Counted from the stretch's first letter, positions 35,643 through 45,233 are shown. The stretch is DNA of 64,000 nt from an uncultured cyanobacterium (GCA_936920195.1 CAKZHE010000230.1:1-64000), one strand, 5' to 3'. Notes: generated by a model from the letters alone, not told the origin. Numbers and translations are program-made.

Positions 35643-36259
35643 TTATGCTTTATGCTTCGTCAATTTCAATGCTGATAACAACAGAATTGATCCTAAAATT
35701 AAATATAGCACTGAACTTGAGATATACCTTAAAAGATTACTACCGACAAATGCCCCTAAAATTGAACCAAATGCTATTGAAACGATGAATTTTTGCTCTG
35801 ATTTAACTTCCGCCAGTCGTTGCTGTTTTTGGTATTTGAATAAGCCCATAATAATGGTGGGAATAATCAATTCACCACCTGCTACACCCAACATACTGCT
35901 AAAAATACCAATTACAATTCCAGCTAAAAATCCTAGGCTGATTCTCAAAATGCTTGGCAATTGTAAACTGCCAATACTGAACAGGACTTACGCATTTACT
36001 CCGTATATAGCGTTGATGGTGCGTTACGCTGCGCTAACACACCCTACTGATAGAGGCATTGCGTAAGTCCTGCTGAAGATGAAATTATGCCCAATCAGTA
36101 CAATACTCAGAAAAATGAATGAAAAATTACCGTGACGAAGCTGATTATCAGATTAATAATAATTGCTTGCAAGGTGGGATATTGAAAAGTGCTAACTAGA
36201 ATAGGTAAGCGAAACTCTGCTCCACCTAAACCGATTAATCCACCTAAAATCTCAACCAC
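35643..36259 (-). pseudogene. TauE/SafE-family exporter broken by a frameshift and a MITE
   Basis: Two halves of a TauE/SafE (sulfite or anion exporter) protein are visible. The N-terminal half, from a GTG at 36259, has ILGGLIGLGGAEFRLPILV, the family glycine motif, then hits a stop at 36107 after a 1-nt shift in a T run. The C-terminal half (35643-35975) repeats the motif as GIFSSMLGVAGGELIIPTIIM. A 91-bp MITE with CTGAA target duplications lies between them at 35982-36072. Removing it and one duplication restores continuous sequence (FIFSIGSLQLPSIL), leaving only the frameshift. The protein is not made. Confidence 0.88.
35982..36072. mobile_element. MITE copy 1 (91 bp) in the TauE/SafE gene
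   Basis: Perfect 13-bp terminal inverted repeats CAGGACTTACGCA / TGCGTAAGTCCTG, interior GTGCGTTACGCTGCGCTAAC palindrome, and a 5-bp target duplication CTGAA at 35977-35981 and 36073-36077. No coding capacity, so it needs a transposase from elsewhere. Confidence 0.93.
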
Positions 36260-36321
36260 AGCACCCCAAGCAAACGCCCAGATACTAAGATATTAACGAC
36301 TATTATAGTGCGCGCCAGACT

Positions 36322-38343
36322 TTAAACATTGAATCTAACTTCTGGCAAATTGGGGGGAATGACAATTCGCTCCACTCCGATTTTATGACTTTCTTGTTGA
36401 GTATGAATATCGATGGCGATCGCCTCTAACCGAATTTCCATACTTCCAAATGGTACTGTTAACTGTACCATCGCCTCCATATCCCCAAAACCATCGGCAA
36501 AAAAATCCACTAACCAGTGGGGACCATCTAATAGTGTTCGGGATTGCCTGTCTTGCAACCAAAATTTGACATAATGGGGTGTGGGGGTAGTCGGCAACTT
36601 CACCCAAATATTGATTGTTTGTCCAGAAATTAACTCGCCTGGGGGAACTTTTAATTCTGGGGTTGGTACAGGAATTTTCGCTTCTGACGGCGGTTCTTCC
36701 ACTGGCAAGGGGGGGAGATATTCATCATCGTCTACCACAATTTCTTGCTCAAAAACATCTGGTTGAGCAACGACTAATTCTGTTGCCTCTAATACATAAG
36801 GTTCGTTTTCAATGGTTTCTGATGGCTCGACATCTTCAGCATCTACTGATAAAGAATTGAGTCGCGCCCAAAAACGCTCTTGTAATTTCAAGGATTCAAA
36901 TAGTTCATCCCTAGGCGTAACTTCTTGGGCGACTGTTTCTGGATCTTCTGGCGGTAAAACAGTAGCATCATCCTCTGACAGAGTGTTAGAAAAATTTGGT
37001 AAAGCTGGAGTTTGTGCCGTTTTACCACTGGGGTAAATTTGTGGCGGTAAAATCTGCTGGCCTGATTCTTTGGTGGTAAAATTTACTGGTTCAGCAGGTT
37101 TATCTACTAAGTTGAGCAAATCTAGATTCAAAGGATTGGCTTTGGGGCGAGATTGTCTGGCATCAGCGAGGGCAGCACTTTCTTCGGCTCTTTGTAAAAA
37201 TGTTCCTAAAAGTTCTCTTAAATCCGCAGTCACATTAAAGGATTGGGTAGCAATAATAGTACCGCGAGGACTACAAATAGCGATTTCTCCCAACAACAGA
37301 TGTAGTTGCGGTTCTGGCGGGAGTTGAATTTCTAAATTAAAGTTAAATGGCGGTACTTGGTTGGATAAGGGTTGATTACCTTCTAGTACCAAAGTGGAAT
37401 TTTGTGGATCGCGTAATTGATAATTCAGTAAACCTGTAAAAATCAGGTTGGGATTTTCTGCGAAGGGGGAGATTTTGCCAGTCAGGGCGATCGCTCCCTC
37501 CCGACTAGCGGCTAAAGTGTCCCGCTCCAAGGTTAAAATTAATTCTGGCAGGTCTTCTTCAACTTCAACTTCTACCTCAATGGCAGGAGTTTCGACATTT
37601 GCCGTTTCTGGCAGCAATCCCGGTTCTAAAGCTTGTTCTAAAATTAAATCGGCTATTTGTGCCGAGCGATCGCGCAGATTTCCCAGAGATGCAGTATCTA
37701 TCGGTAAAATCGGCAGTTGCAGTCGCGGCGGTATCGGTGGCGCATCCTCTACCACAGGTGGCAGCACTTCCGGCGCAGAAGTGGTTTCGGCTATCTTTGC
37801 AATAGGTTCAAGAATTGTTTCTGGTAGGTTGGCAACAGGTTCCAAAACCTCCGGCACTGGAGTTGTTTCTGGTACGCTGGCGACAGGTGCTACCGTTTCC
37901 TCAAAGCTGCGATTAACAACTTCAACCGTTGGTAATGCGGTGGAAGTATTAAGCGGAAAAACTGGCGCTGTAGCCACAGGCATAGAGATTTTGGGCAATA
38001 CCTGCAACTCCACCACTTCCTGCCAGGATTCCCCCATCATCTCCGACATCACATCGCCAGTACAGCGAAATTCCCAGATTCCCGGCTTGAGATAAACAAA
38101 GGGAATCACTACCATTAAACCCTCTGGGTTGGTATGGCGCGATCGCTTTTGAGTTCGTCGCTTAGGCGGATCTTCGTCTAAAATCTGATGAGTGATGCAA
38201 ATTTCCACTTCGGCGTTAGGACGACTAGAGTTGGCCACTACCCGATAGCGCCCTTCCAAAACCTGCGTACTGGACACCTTCAAGGCCAGCCAAGAGCGAT
38301 CGCCTTCTTTCTGTAACAGAAATTCCCAATATTCCATCAGCAT
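36322..38343 (-). CDS. Large hypothetical protein with a Pro/Glu-rich centre
   Basis: A 673-residue protein of unknown function. The N-terminal domain (about 1-120, EYWEFLLQKEGDRSWLALKVSSTQVLEGRYRVVANSS) looks compact and ends in a Trp-rich GIWEFRCTGDVMSEM strand pattern. Residues about 140-270 and 410-560 are Pro, Glu, Val and Thr-rich and probably disordered. In between and at the C-terminus lie beta-rich Ig-like segments (LTLERDTLAASREGAIALTGKI; SGQTINIWVKLPTTPTPHYVKFWLQDRQSRT). No signal peptide or membrane helix. It starts 4 bp after the uracil-DNA glycosylase stop, so the two are cotranscribed. I do not recognise a function. Confidence 0.7.
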   Translation of the reverse strand: MLMEYWEFLLQKEGDRSWLALKVSSTQVLEGRYRVVANSSRPNAEVEICITHQILDEDPPKRRTQKRSRHTNPEGLMVVIPFVYLKPGIWEFRCTGDVMSEMMGESWQEVVELQVLPKISMPVATAPVFPLNTSTALPTVEVVNRSFEETVAPVASVPETTPVPEVLEPVANLPETILEPIAKIAETTSAPEVLPPVVEDAPPIPPRLQLPILPIDTASLGNLRDRSAQIADLILEQALEPGLLPETANVETPAIEVEVEVEEDLPELILTLERDTLAASREGAIALTGKISPFAENPNLIFTGLLNYQLRDPQNSTLVLEGNQPLSNQVPPFNFNLEIQLPPEPQLHLLLGEIAICSPRGTIIATQSFNVTADLRELLGTFLQRAEESAALADARQSRPKANPLNLDLLNLVDKPAEPVNFTTKESGQQILPPQIYPSGKTAQTPALPNFSNTLSEDDATVLPPEDPETVAQEVTPRDELFESLKLQERFWARLNSLSVDAEDVEPSETIENEPYVLEATELVVAQPDVFEQEIVVDDDEYLPPLPVEEPPSEAKIPVPTPELKVPPGELISGQTINIWVKLPTTPTPHYVKFWLQDRQSRTLLDGPHWLVDFFADGFGDMEAMVQLTVPFGSMEIRLEAIAIDIHTQQESHKIGVERIVIPPNLPEVRFNV

Positions 38344-38347
38344 ATCC

Positions 38348-39046
38348 TTAAAGCTGGCGAATTTCTTCTAGTTTGGCACGAACTGCTTGAATATCTTGCC
38401 ACATCAACCATTTGGGACTGCCGCGATCGCTGCTAGAATTGCGAAGTAAGTAGGCAGGATGGAGAATTGGCATACATAATCGCCCTTCCCAAGTCATCCA
38501 CGTCCCGCGAATTTTGGTAATTCCCCGTTTGTCCCCCGTAACGGCGCGGACAGCAGTTGCCCCAGTTAATAGGATAATTTGCGGATCGACTAAACGCAAT
38601 TGTTCCAGGAAATAGGGACGACAGGCAGCAATTTCATCCGCTTCTGGCACGCGATTTCCCGGCGGACGACATTTAATCGCATTACAAATATAAACATCTT
38701 CTTGGCTATTCAGATCGACAGCCGCTAAAATTTTCTCTAATAATTGCCCCGCTTTACCCACAAAAGGTTGCCCAGTTTCATCTTCATTTTGTCCTGGTGC
38801 TTCCCCCACAATCATAATTGGAGCGCGGGGATTGCCTCTACCTACCACCGCATTAGTGCGAGTTTTGCCTAATCGACAGCGATCGCACTGATTGCAATGA
38901 GCTACCATTTCCTCCATATTTTGATAAGTGCCGGGAGGAATGGGAATTTTGGCATTACTGAGAATTTCTTCCCAGGTGGGCGGTGCAGGGGGCGGTGGTT
39001 CTGCTACTGTTAAATCAAACAGATTTAGTTGTTCTTCGTTCGGCAT
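38348..39046 (-). CDS. Uracil-DNA glycosylase, family 4 (iron-sulfur)
   Basis: A 232-residue family-4 UDG. The iron-sulfur cysteines begin with CNQCDRCRL (three Cys), with a fourth in YICNAIKCRPPGNR. The uracil-binding block is VGEAPGQNEDETGQPFVGKAGQLLEKIL, and the late catalytic block is PILHPAYLLRN. It removes uracil from DNA. The start at 39046 (MPNEEQLNLFDLT) is chosen because upstream codons come from an AAATTC repeat. The large hypothetical gene follows 4 bp downstream. Confidence 0.92.
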   Translation of the reverse strand: MPNEEQLNLFDLTVAEPPPPAPPTWEEILSNAKIPIPPGTYQNMEEMVAHCNQCDRCRLGKTRTNAVVGRGNPRAPIMIVGEAPGQNEDETGQPFVGKAGQLLEKILAAVDLNSQEDVYICNAIKCRPPGNRVPEADEIAACRPYFLEQLRLVDPQIILLTGATAVRAVTGDKRGITKIRGTWMTWEGRLCMPILHPAYLLRNSSSDRGSPKWLMWQDIQAVRAKLEEIRQL

Positions 39047-39151
39047 AATATTAGTCAAGTCGCTTCGCTCCAATTCAAAATTCAAAATTATCAATTCAAA
39101 ATTAAAGACAATTTCATTTTGAATTTTGCATTTTGAACTCAAAAAAAGTCA

Positions 39152-39385
39152 TTAGTCGTACATTGTATCCCGGTGTAAGGCTTCATCGGGTAATGGTGGA
39201 TTATCGGAAGAATGACTGTATACCCACTTTAACCAATTGGCTGATTTTTGCTCAGGTGTCAGATCCATCTCTGGAGAAGGCAGTAAGCTTTTTTGTTGAA
39301 GAAATGTACTAAAATCTAAGACTTGCTGCTGTTTATCTAGAGGAAGTTGTCTGACTTTTGCTAAAATTGCTTGTTCAATATTCAT
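39152..39385 (-). CDS. DUF2281-type small protein (probable antitoxin)
   Basis: A 77-residue protein; MNIEQAILAKVRQLPLDKQQQVLDFSTFLQQK matches DUF2281-like antitoxins, which use this helix near the N-terminus and a short C-terminal tail to bind a PIN-type toxin. No toxin gene follows. Its ATG overlaps the stop of a small frame (39375-39578) that a MITE has split, so a former two-gene operon is partly destroyed. Confidence 0.72.
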   Translation of the reverse strand: MNIEQAILAKVRQLPLDKQQQVLDFSTFLQQKSLLPSPEMDLTPEQKSANWLKWVYSHSSDNPPLPDEALHRDTMYD

Positions 39386-39578
39386 TATGCTTTGTTCCCG
39401 TAACTAAAATTTGGGCAGTTGAGGCAATTTCAAGAATTTGGGTCATTTGGCTTAAACAGGACTTCCGCGACACCTTTATTAGTAGGGTGTGTTAGCGCAG
39501 CGTAACGCACCATAAACGCTATATGCAGAGCAACTGCGTAAGTCCTGTTAAAGCTTGATTGATGTCTATGGTTTGCAT
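39375..39578 (-). pseudogene. Small antitoxin-like gene interrupted by a MITE
   Basis: The minus strand reads from an ATG at 39578 (preceded by GGAGAA) MQTIDINQAL, then meets a MITE. Removing the MITE and one TTTAA duplication gives a continuous 35-codon frame that resumes SQMTQILEIASTAQILVTGT and ends KHNEY-stop, overlapping the DUF2281 start. The N-terminal MQTIDINQALSQMTQILEIA resembles the first helix region of Phd/YefM-like antitoxins in cyanobacteria. The restored frame is short, so it may itself have been a truncated gene. The reconstruction is direct; the family call is inference. Confidence 0.7.
39457..39547. mobile_element. MITE copy 2 (91 bp)
   Basis: Ends CAGGACTTCCGCG / TGCGTAAGTCCTG (one end slightly diverged), the same interior as copy 1 in inverted orientation, and target duplication TTAAA at 39452-39456 and 39548-39552. 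Confidence 0.93.
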
Positions 39579-39787
39579 GGTTTATTCTCCTGATTCTATT
39601 AAGTTTTGCGATCGCTCTGTTATTTAGCGACCATTGTTGAAATTTTTATAACTGATTTTGGTATTATGAGTAAATAGGAGTTAACTAAAAGTGGCTAGAA
39701 TGAAGCTTATTCGTTCTAATCATCGGCTTCTTGATACATAAAGGTTCTATTGACAATTTTTTCTAACTTGATTATTCCCCGATTGTC

Positions 39788-40318
39788 ATGCCAATATACT
39801 ATCGCGATTTTATCATCCGTCCTTGGGAAGAGGGTGATCGCTGGATTGCTGCTCAGGTAATTCAAGAAGTCCTGGCTGAGTATAATTTACGCTGGGAACC
39901 AGATGATGCCGATCGGGAAGTTTTAGCCGTAGAACAATTTTATCTGCAAACCCAGGGCGAATTTTGGGTAATTGAGCAAAATAACCAGATTGTCGGCACT
40001 AGCGGGTATTATCCTATCAATCGCGATGATTTTCCAGGAAAAGCCGCAGAAATTCGCAAAATGTATTTACTGCCTTCAGCTAGAGGACAAGGATTAGGGC
40101 GATTTTTACTGCAAAGTCTAGAGAGTGCGATCGCATCCCAAGGTTGTGAAATAATTTGGATCAAAACTGCCACTATCCGCAAGGAAGCAATTAGTCTTTA
40201 CGAAAGTAGCGGTTATCAATTAATCGATGGTACAACTACTTCTCGATGCGATCGCACTTATTTCAAAATCCTCAAAACTTATAATAAATTGTTTTTGCGT
40301 CCAGGACAAAGACACTAA
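39788..40318 (+). CDS. GNAT-family N-acetyltransferase
   Basis: A 176-residue GNAT protein. The acetyl-CoA pyrophosphate-binding motif is YLLPSARGQGLGRFLLQSL (R/QxxGxG/A), preceded by the strand AAEIRKMYLL and followed by IWIKTATIRKEAISLYESSGYQLI, the typical C-terminal half. The N-terminus IYYRDFIIRPWEEGDRWIAAQVIQEVL is standard. The acceptor is unknown. The gene stands alone. Confidence 0.9.
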   Translation: MPIYYRDFIIRPWEEGDRWIAAQVIQEVLAEYNLRWEPDDADREVLAVEQFYLQTQGEFWVIEQNNQIVGTSGYYPINRDDFPGKAAEIRKMYLLPSARGQGLGRFLLQSLESAIASQGCEIIWIKTATIRKEAISLYESSGYQLIDGTTTSRCDRTYFKILKTYNKLFLRPGQRH

Positions 40319-40423
40319 GAATATATTTCCGGTTTAGGCACAGGTAACAAGGCAATCTTCAACTTGAAGTGGCGACTTCTACCTAACAGGAGTCACCACT
40401 TCAATTTTCTGGGCAACTTTAAT

Positions 40424-40618
40424 TTAGTAGCTATGTTCCGCTGGCACGCCATCATTGGCAGGTTCCGAAAAATCTAAATTGAGGGAAGCTTCCCGAATTG
40501 CCTGCCATTGGCGCAGAAGTTCCGAATCGCTCAAATCGCTAGCTTTATATTTCTGAATTGCTTGCTCCAATTCTTGCCGGGTGCTGAGAACGGGAACTGA
40601 AATAGTCATTTCTGCCAT
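40424..40618 (-). CDS. Small hypothetical protein
   Basis: About 64 residues from the ATG at 40618 (MAEMTISVPVLSTRQELEQAIQKYKASDLSDSELLRQWQAIREASLN). Predicted mostly helical, acidic, without membrane segments. The frame extends 25 codons upstream but those codons look non-coding. No family recognised; the size and helix-rich acidic composition resemble small antitoxins but no toxin is adjacent. Confidence 0.45.
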   Translation of the reverse strand: MAEMTISVPVLSTRQELEQAIQKYKASDLSDSELLRQWQAIREASLNLDFSEPANDGVPAEHSY

Positions 40619-40693
40619 GATGAGGTTCTCGATTTTCAAGATTTGGTAGTTGACGAACATACTAGCCCATATTGTAATAAAAATCCCCAGCAA

Positions 40694-41054
40694 ACTGTAT
40701 TCATAAAGACAAATTATTCGCAGATCTTAGTATAAATAAATGAAGAAAAGTTGAGACTCTAATTTATTGAGATGCAACAGCCATGCCGTACCAAATATCT
40801 GACCTGGTAGGGCATTTTTTCGCTGAATTTTCCTAGACCAGGGACAAACAAAACTCGCCCATTGCCTAGCACCTAATCATTCTCGTCTGAATTAACGTTG
40901 CTGCTAGCAATATTTGACTTGGGGATACCAAACGTGACTGAACTTTGTGGTTATTCACAATTCGCAACACAAAGGATAGGCAGAACAGAAGCAGGTAGGG
41001 TTGTTTTATGGTGATGGGGAGATGGGGTGATGACAGACTGTGCAACAGCCCTGC
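40694..41054. other. Gene-free spacer
   Basis: No gene supported. Short frames on the minus strand are low-complexity and lack ribosome-binding sites. The inverted-repeat element begins at its right end. Confidence 0.45.
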
Positions 41055-41298
41055 CCTAGGCTGTTGACTTTGCGAGTTTTTGAGCAATTTTATTCATGCA
41101 ATAACTGTGTCTGATATTTCCTGACTGGTTCCCAGGCTCTGCCTGGGAACCGATATCCAGAGGCTCTGCCTCGCTTGGCGCTCATACGAGGCAGAGCCTC
41201 TCAATGGGCATTCCCAGGCAGAGCCTGGGAACGAGTAAACAGATCAGAAACTGCATGAAGAAAAAGCCCCTCAAAAGGCACAAAGTCAACAGCCTAGG
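41055..41298. repeat. Inverted-repeat element, copy 1, carrying nested palindrome copy 3
   Basis: Perfect 18-bp outer arms CCTAGGCTGTTGACTTTG (41055-41072) and CAAAGTCAACAGCCTAGG (41281-41298), with partial pairing further in through GCATGAA-containing segments. The interior is occupied by the CCCAGGCTCTGCCTGGG nested palindrome (41128-41232), inverted relative to copies at 2225 and 6624. One repeat appears to have inserted into the other. It ends 14 bp beyond the gcvP stop and may terminate it. Confidence 0.85.
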
Positions 41299-41311
41299 AA
41301 AACCGTTAAAT

Positions 41312-44281
41312 TCAACTATTGCTAGTGTAAGCGGCGACGGGCAAACAGGAACAAACTAGGTTGCGATCGCCGTAGGCATGATTAATTCTACCCACAGTAG
41401 GCCAGAATTTACGATCTTTTAATTCTGGGACGGGATAAATAGCTTCCTGGCGAGAGTAAGGACGATCCCACTCTGAATCGACTAAATCTGCTATGGTATG
41501 GGGAGCATTTTTCAACAGGTTGTTTTGACGACTTACTTGCCCTAATTCAATTTGACGAATTTCGGCGCGAATGGCAATCATCGCATCGCAAAAGCGGTCT
41601 AATTCTAGTTTCGATTCGCTTTCCGTTGGCTCCACCATAATTGTACCGGGAACAGGCCAAGAAACTGTGGGTGGATGGAAACCATAATCAATCAAACGTT
41701 TGGCAATGTCATCAACTTCGATTTCAGCAGTTTTCTTGAATTGCCGCAAATCTAAAATACATTCATGGGCAACTAAACCGTTTTGACCTTGGTACAGGAC
41801 GGGATAGTGAGATTCCAGACGTTTGGCAATATAATTAGCGTTGAGAATGGCAACTTGGGTAGCTTTGGTTAAACCCGCTCCACCCATCAAGCCAATATAC
41901 ATCCAAGATATGGGTAAAATGCTGGCGCTGCTCCAAGGGGCAGAAGCGATCGCCCCAATGCCCAATTCTCCTCCCACGGGTATAATTGGATGAGTCGGTA
42001 AAAATGGCACTAAATGGGCTGCTACGCCAATTGGTCCCATACCGGGACCGCCGCCGCCGTGGGGAATGCAAAAGGTTTTATGCAGGTTAAGATGACAAAC
42101 ATCCGCGCCGATATCCCCTGGACGGCATAACCCTACTTGAGCATTTAAATTCGCCCCATCCATGTAAACTTGTCCGCCGTGGTGATGGATAATTTGGCAA
42201 ATCTCCCGAATGGAAGCTTCAAATACGCCGTGGGTGGAGGGATAGGTAATCATCAAGGCGGCGAGATTGTCTTGATGTTTTTCGGCTTGGGCTTTTAAGT
42301 CGGCAACATCAATATTACCTTGAGCATCGCAGGCGATCGCGACTACTTTCATTCCTGCCATAATTGCGCTCGCTGGATTAGTGCCATGAGCCGATTGGGG
42401 AATCAAGCAAATTCGGCGATGTTGGTCGCCCCGCTGTTCGTGGTAGCGTTGAATAACTAACAACCCGGTATATTCGCCTTGAGATCCCGCATTGGGTTGT
42501 AAAGAAATTCCGGCAAAACCCGTAATCTCCGCCAACCAAGTTTCCAATTGTTGAAACAGAATTTGGTAGCCTTGGGTTTGGGAAGTGGGGGCAAAGGGAT
42601 GAATTTGATTAAACTCAGGCCAACTCACCGGAATCATTTCCGAAGTAGCATTGAGTTTCATAGTACAGGAACCCAAGGGAATCATCGCATTAGCCAGGGA
42701 TAAATCCTTGGCTTGCAAACGACTGATGTAGCGCAACAGTTCGGTTTCAGAATGATACTGGTTAAAAGTGGGATGGGTAAGATAGGTGCTGGTGCGGGGA
42801 TAGGGAATCGGGAATGGGGAATTAGCAGTTTCCGCTACTAATTGATCTAGGGTAAAAGTAGGGTTACTGTCTGCAAAAATCGCCAGCAAGTCAATTAAAT
42901 CAGCTTCAGAAGTGGTTTCATCTAGGGAAATCCCTAGGGTAGTAGAGTCAATTTGCCGGATATTGATTTGATAGGCGATCGCTCGGGCTAAAATTTCCTC
43001 AGCTTGATCTTGCACCTCAATTCGCAAAGTGTCAAAAAACGACTTGGCTCCCAACCGATAACCCAGCTTTTCCAACCCCACTGCTAACACCACCGTTAAC
43101 TGGTGAATTCTGGTAGCAATCCGTTTCAATCCGGTTGCCCCGTGGTAAACCGCATACATACTTGCCATCACCGCCAGCAACACCTGCGCCGTACAAATAT
43201 TACTGGTAGCAGTTTCTCGGCGGATATGTTGCTCGCGAGTTTGCAGCGCCAACCGCAAAGCTAAATTTCCCCTGCCATCCTTAGAAACTCCCACCAGTCG
43301 CCCCGGCAACTTGCGAGTATATGCTTCTTTGGTGGCAAAATAGGCCGCATGGGGTCCCCCATAACCCAACGGTACGCCAAACCGCTGAGTATTACCCACC
43401 GCAATATCAGCGCCAAATTCCCCTGGCGGTTGCAATAAAGTTAAACTTAACAAATCTGCCGCCACTGTCACCAAGGCTCCGGCATCATGGGCGCGGCGGA
43501 TAAAATCATGGTAATTATAAACTGCCCCATCGCTGGCAGGGTATTGTAGTAAGACCCCAAAAACAGGTTGGTCAAAATTACAGGTTTGATGATTGCCGAC
43601 AATGACTTCAATTCCTAAAGGTTTTGCCCTTGTCTGCACTACCTCAATCGTTTGGGGATGGCAATCTTGGGAAATCCAAAAGGTTTTTACGCCGCTTTTT
43701 TCTTTGATGCCATAACTCATCGTCATCGCTTCCGCCGCCGCCGTACTTTCATCCAACAAGGAGGCGTTGGCAATTTCTAACCCGGTTAAATCAATAATGG
43801 TGGTTTGGAAATTCAGCAACGCTTCCAATCGCCCTTGGGAAATTTCTGGTTGATAGGGAGTATATTGCGTGTACCAACCGGGATTTTCTAAAATATTGCG
43901 TTGAATCACTGGTGGGGTGATACAGTTAGAGTAGCCTAAACCAATGAAAGAGCGAAAAATCTGGTTTTGGGAAGCGATCGCCTTTAACTTCACTAATAGT
44001 TCCCGTTCGCTTGCACCCTTGCCCAAATTCAGCGGTTGAGACAAGCGGATATTTTCCGGCACTGCACTATCAATCAGCGCTGCCAAGTCTGCAAATCCCA
44101 ACACATCCAACATCAGTTGCACTTCAGGATCATTCGCACCCAAATGCCTTTGGACAAAATTATCTTCAGGCTCCAGCCATTCCAAAGCTGAATTGCTCTG
44201 AATACTGCCATTCTGCGTACCATGGGCGTGAACCAACGGTGGTTGGTGAATAGCAGACTCGGACATAAAAGATTGTGGCAT
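41312..44281 (-). CDS. gcvP: Glycine dehydrogenase (decarboxylating), P-protein
   Basis: A 989-residue homodimeric-type P-protein of the glycine cleavage system. It decarboxylates glycine on PLP and passes the aminomethyl group to lipoyl-GcvH, a central step of cyanobacterial photorespiration and one-carbon supply. Both aminotransferase-like halves are present; the PLP-binding lysine is Lys735 in [21 protein letters not shown]. The N-terminal [17 protein letters not shown] matches the family start. gcvH and gcvT are not in the window. A 16-bp hairpin lies 13 bp upstream of the ATG and covers the region where a ribosome-binding site would be expected. Confidence 0.96.
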   Translation of the reverse strand: MPQSFMSESAIHQPPLVHAHGTQNGSIQSNSALEWLEPEDNFVQRHLGANDPEVQLMLDVLGFADLAALIDSAVPENIRLSQPLNLGKGASERELLVKLKAIASQNQIFRSFIGLGYSNCITPPVIQRNILENPGWYTQYTPYQPEISQGRLEALLNFQTTIIDLTGLEIANASLLDESTAAAEAMTMSYGIKEKSGVKTFWISQDCHPQTIEVVQTRAKPLGIEVIVGNHQTCNFDQPVFGVLLQYPASDGAVYNYHDFIRRAHDAGALVTVAADLLSLTLLQPPGEFGADIAVGNTQRFGVPLGYGGPHAAYFATKEAYTRKLPGRLVGVSKDGRGNLALRLALQTREQHIRRETATSNICTAQVLLAVMASMYAVYHGATGLKRIATRIHQLTVVLAVGLEKLGYRLGAKSFFDTLRIEVQDQAEEILARAIAYQINIRQIDSTTLGISLDETTSEADLIDLLAIFADSNPTFTLDQLVAETANSPFPIPYPRTSTYLTHPTFNQYHSETELLRYISRLQAKDLSLANAMIPLGSCTMKLNATSEMIPVSWPEFNQIHPFAPTSQTQGYQILFQQLETWLAEITGFAGISLQPNAGSQGEYTGLLVIQRYHEQRGDQHRRICLIPQSAHGTNPASAIMAGMKVVAIACDAQGNIDVADLKAQAEKHQDNLAALMITYPSTHGVFEASIREICQIIHHHGGQVYMDGANLNAQVGLCRPGDIGADVCHLNLHKTFCIPHGGGGPGMGPIGVAAHLVPFLPTHPIIPVGGELGIGAIASAPWSSASILPISWMYIGLMGGAGLTKATQVAILNANYIAKRLESHYPVLYQGQNGLVAHECILDLRQFKKTAEIEVDDIAKRLIDYGFHPPTVSWPVPGTIMVEPTESESKLELDRFCDAMIAIRAEIRQIELGQVSRQNNLLKNAPHTIADLVDSEWDRPYSRQEAIYPVPELKDRKFWPTVGRINHAYGDRNLVCSCLPVAAYTSNS

Positions 44282-44294
44282 AGGTGTAATGATG

Positions 44295-44350
44295 GCAAAA
44301 TGGAGAAATAACCGCCGCTAAGTAGTAATGCAGCTATTTCTCCATTTTGC
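44295..44350 (-). promoter_or_regulatory. Perfect 16-bp hairpin immediately upstream of gcvP
   Basis: GCAAAATGGAGAAATA and TATTTCTCCATTTTGC flank a 24-nt loop. On the transcript the left arm contains GGAG and the right arm its complement, and the stem ends 13 nt before the gcvP ATG. It could control translation or RNA stability. It does not look like a glycine riboswitch. Confidence 0.6.
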
Positions 44351-44451
44351 AACATCCTGTAATAAATATTCGCAAACAGGAAAATCAATCAGGACTTGCC
44401 CAAATCCTCCAGCGATCGCTCTTGTTATGATGTTGCACACCTAAATCGTAC

Positions 44452-44496
44452 TTTTTTATACTGAACTCCTTGTCGTCAGGAGTTCAGTATAAAAAA
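44452..44496. terminator. Bidirectional terminator-like stem-loop
   Basis: TTTTTTATACTGAACTCC pairs perfectly over 18 bp with GGAGTTCAGTATAAAAAA around a 9-nt loop. The A and T tails allow termination in either direction. It lies between the divergent gcvP and TumE operons, 170 bp from gcvP, so it insulates rather than ends a visible gene. Confidence 0.6.
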
Positions 44497-44632
44497 CTAG
44501 ATGCGCGACAGCTTACCAGTTAACAGTGCGTTACGCTATTGCTAACGCACCCTACTACTACTCATAATTGGATTGCAGCCATTGGGTGGTAAAATGGTAT
44601 GGGCAGACTTAATTTAATACAAGAGTAATCCC

Positions 44633-44863
44633 ATGCGTAAACAGATCATTCAATATACATCATCCTTAGATGCCTTAGTTGCCGTTGCCAAGCGACTGAG
44701 CTTGTATGAGAACCAGCAAAAAATGGCATCCGAAGAATTTTTCAACCAATATAATCGGGGACTATTGTCAGATGATATCCTATTTATAGAATGGGCAAAT
44801 GATTACCGTCATTACCTGGCTTTGCATCAAGAAATAGCCCAAAAACTGAATCATGCTGCCTAA
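44633..44863 (+). CDS. Probable antitoxin partner of a TumE-like toxin
   Basis: A 76-residue helical protein (MRKQIIQYTSSLDALVAVAKRLSLYENQQKMASEEFFNQYNRG) ending FIEWANDYRHYLALHQEIAQKLN. It overlaps by 11 bp the TumE-family gene downstream, the order and spacing usual for the antitoxin of this class. No DNA-binding motif is obvious. The function is inferred from position only. Confidence 0.7.
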   Translation: MRKQIIQYTSSLDALVAVAKRLSLYENQQKMASEEFFNQYNRGLLSDDILFIEWANDYRHYLALHQEIAQKLNHAA

Positions 44864-45233
44864 TATTTTATCTAATTATCTAGCTCAAGTCGAGCAAGCA
44901 ATTCAACAATGTAGGAATGTTGATATCGAACGGTATGAAGAAGAAATTTTCAACTCGAAACGGGCTAATTTGAGACTTCGCTTGCGCTTCAATGGAACGT
45001 ATTTGCTAGAAATAAACGAGGCTATTATAGTTACGGACGATCGATTAGAATTTCTGGATTACCGCTACCACTTTCAGGATGAAAGCAACCAACTGATTTT
45101 TCGCTATGATAGTACACCTCATTTTCCAAATTTACCCAATTTCCCCCATCACAAGCATTTACCAGATGACATAATTGCTTCTGAAAAACCTGAAATTACT
45201 CAAGTTTTGAAAGAAGCAACTGAGTCGATATAG
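44853..45233 (+). CDS. TumE/DUF6516-family toxin
   Basis: A 126-residue protein matching the TumE (DUF6516) family: an N-terminal strand region LRLRLRFNGTYLLEINEAI, then DYRYHFQDESNQLIFRYDSTPHFP and the hallmark NFPHHKHLPDDI with paired histidines, and a C-terminal EITQVLKEA helix. Family members act as toxins of type II modules; the molecular target is not known to me. It is the second gene of an overlapping pair and is convergent with ilvA across a stem-loop. Confidence 0.85.
   Translation: MLPNILSNYLAQVEQAIQQCRNVDIERYEEEIFNSKRANLRLRLRFNGTYLLEINEAIIVTDDRLEFLDYRYHFQDESNQLIFRYDSTPHFPNLPNFPHHKHLPDDIIASEKPEITQVLKEATESI

Noticed and set aside
40866..41087. 73-codon minus-strand frame before the inverted-repeat element
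   Set aside because: Low-complexity, no ribosome-binding site, overlaps repeat DNA.
44282..44632. Glycine riboswitch before gcvP
   Set aside because: The conserved core segments of the glycine aptamer are not present; only a simple hairpin and a terminator-like stem are seen.
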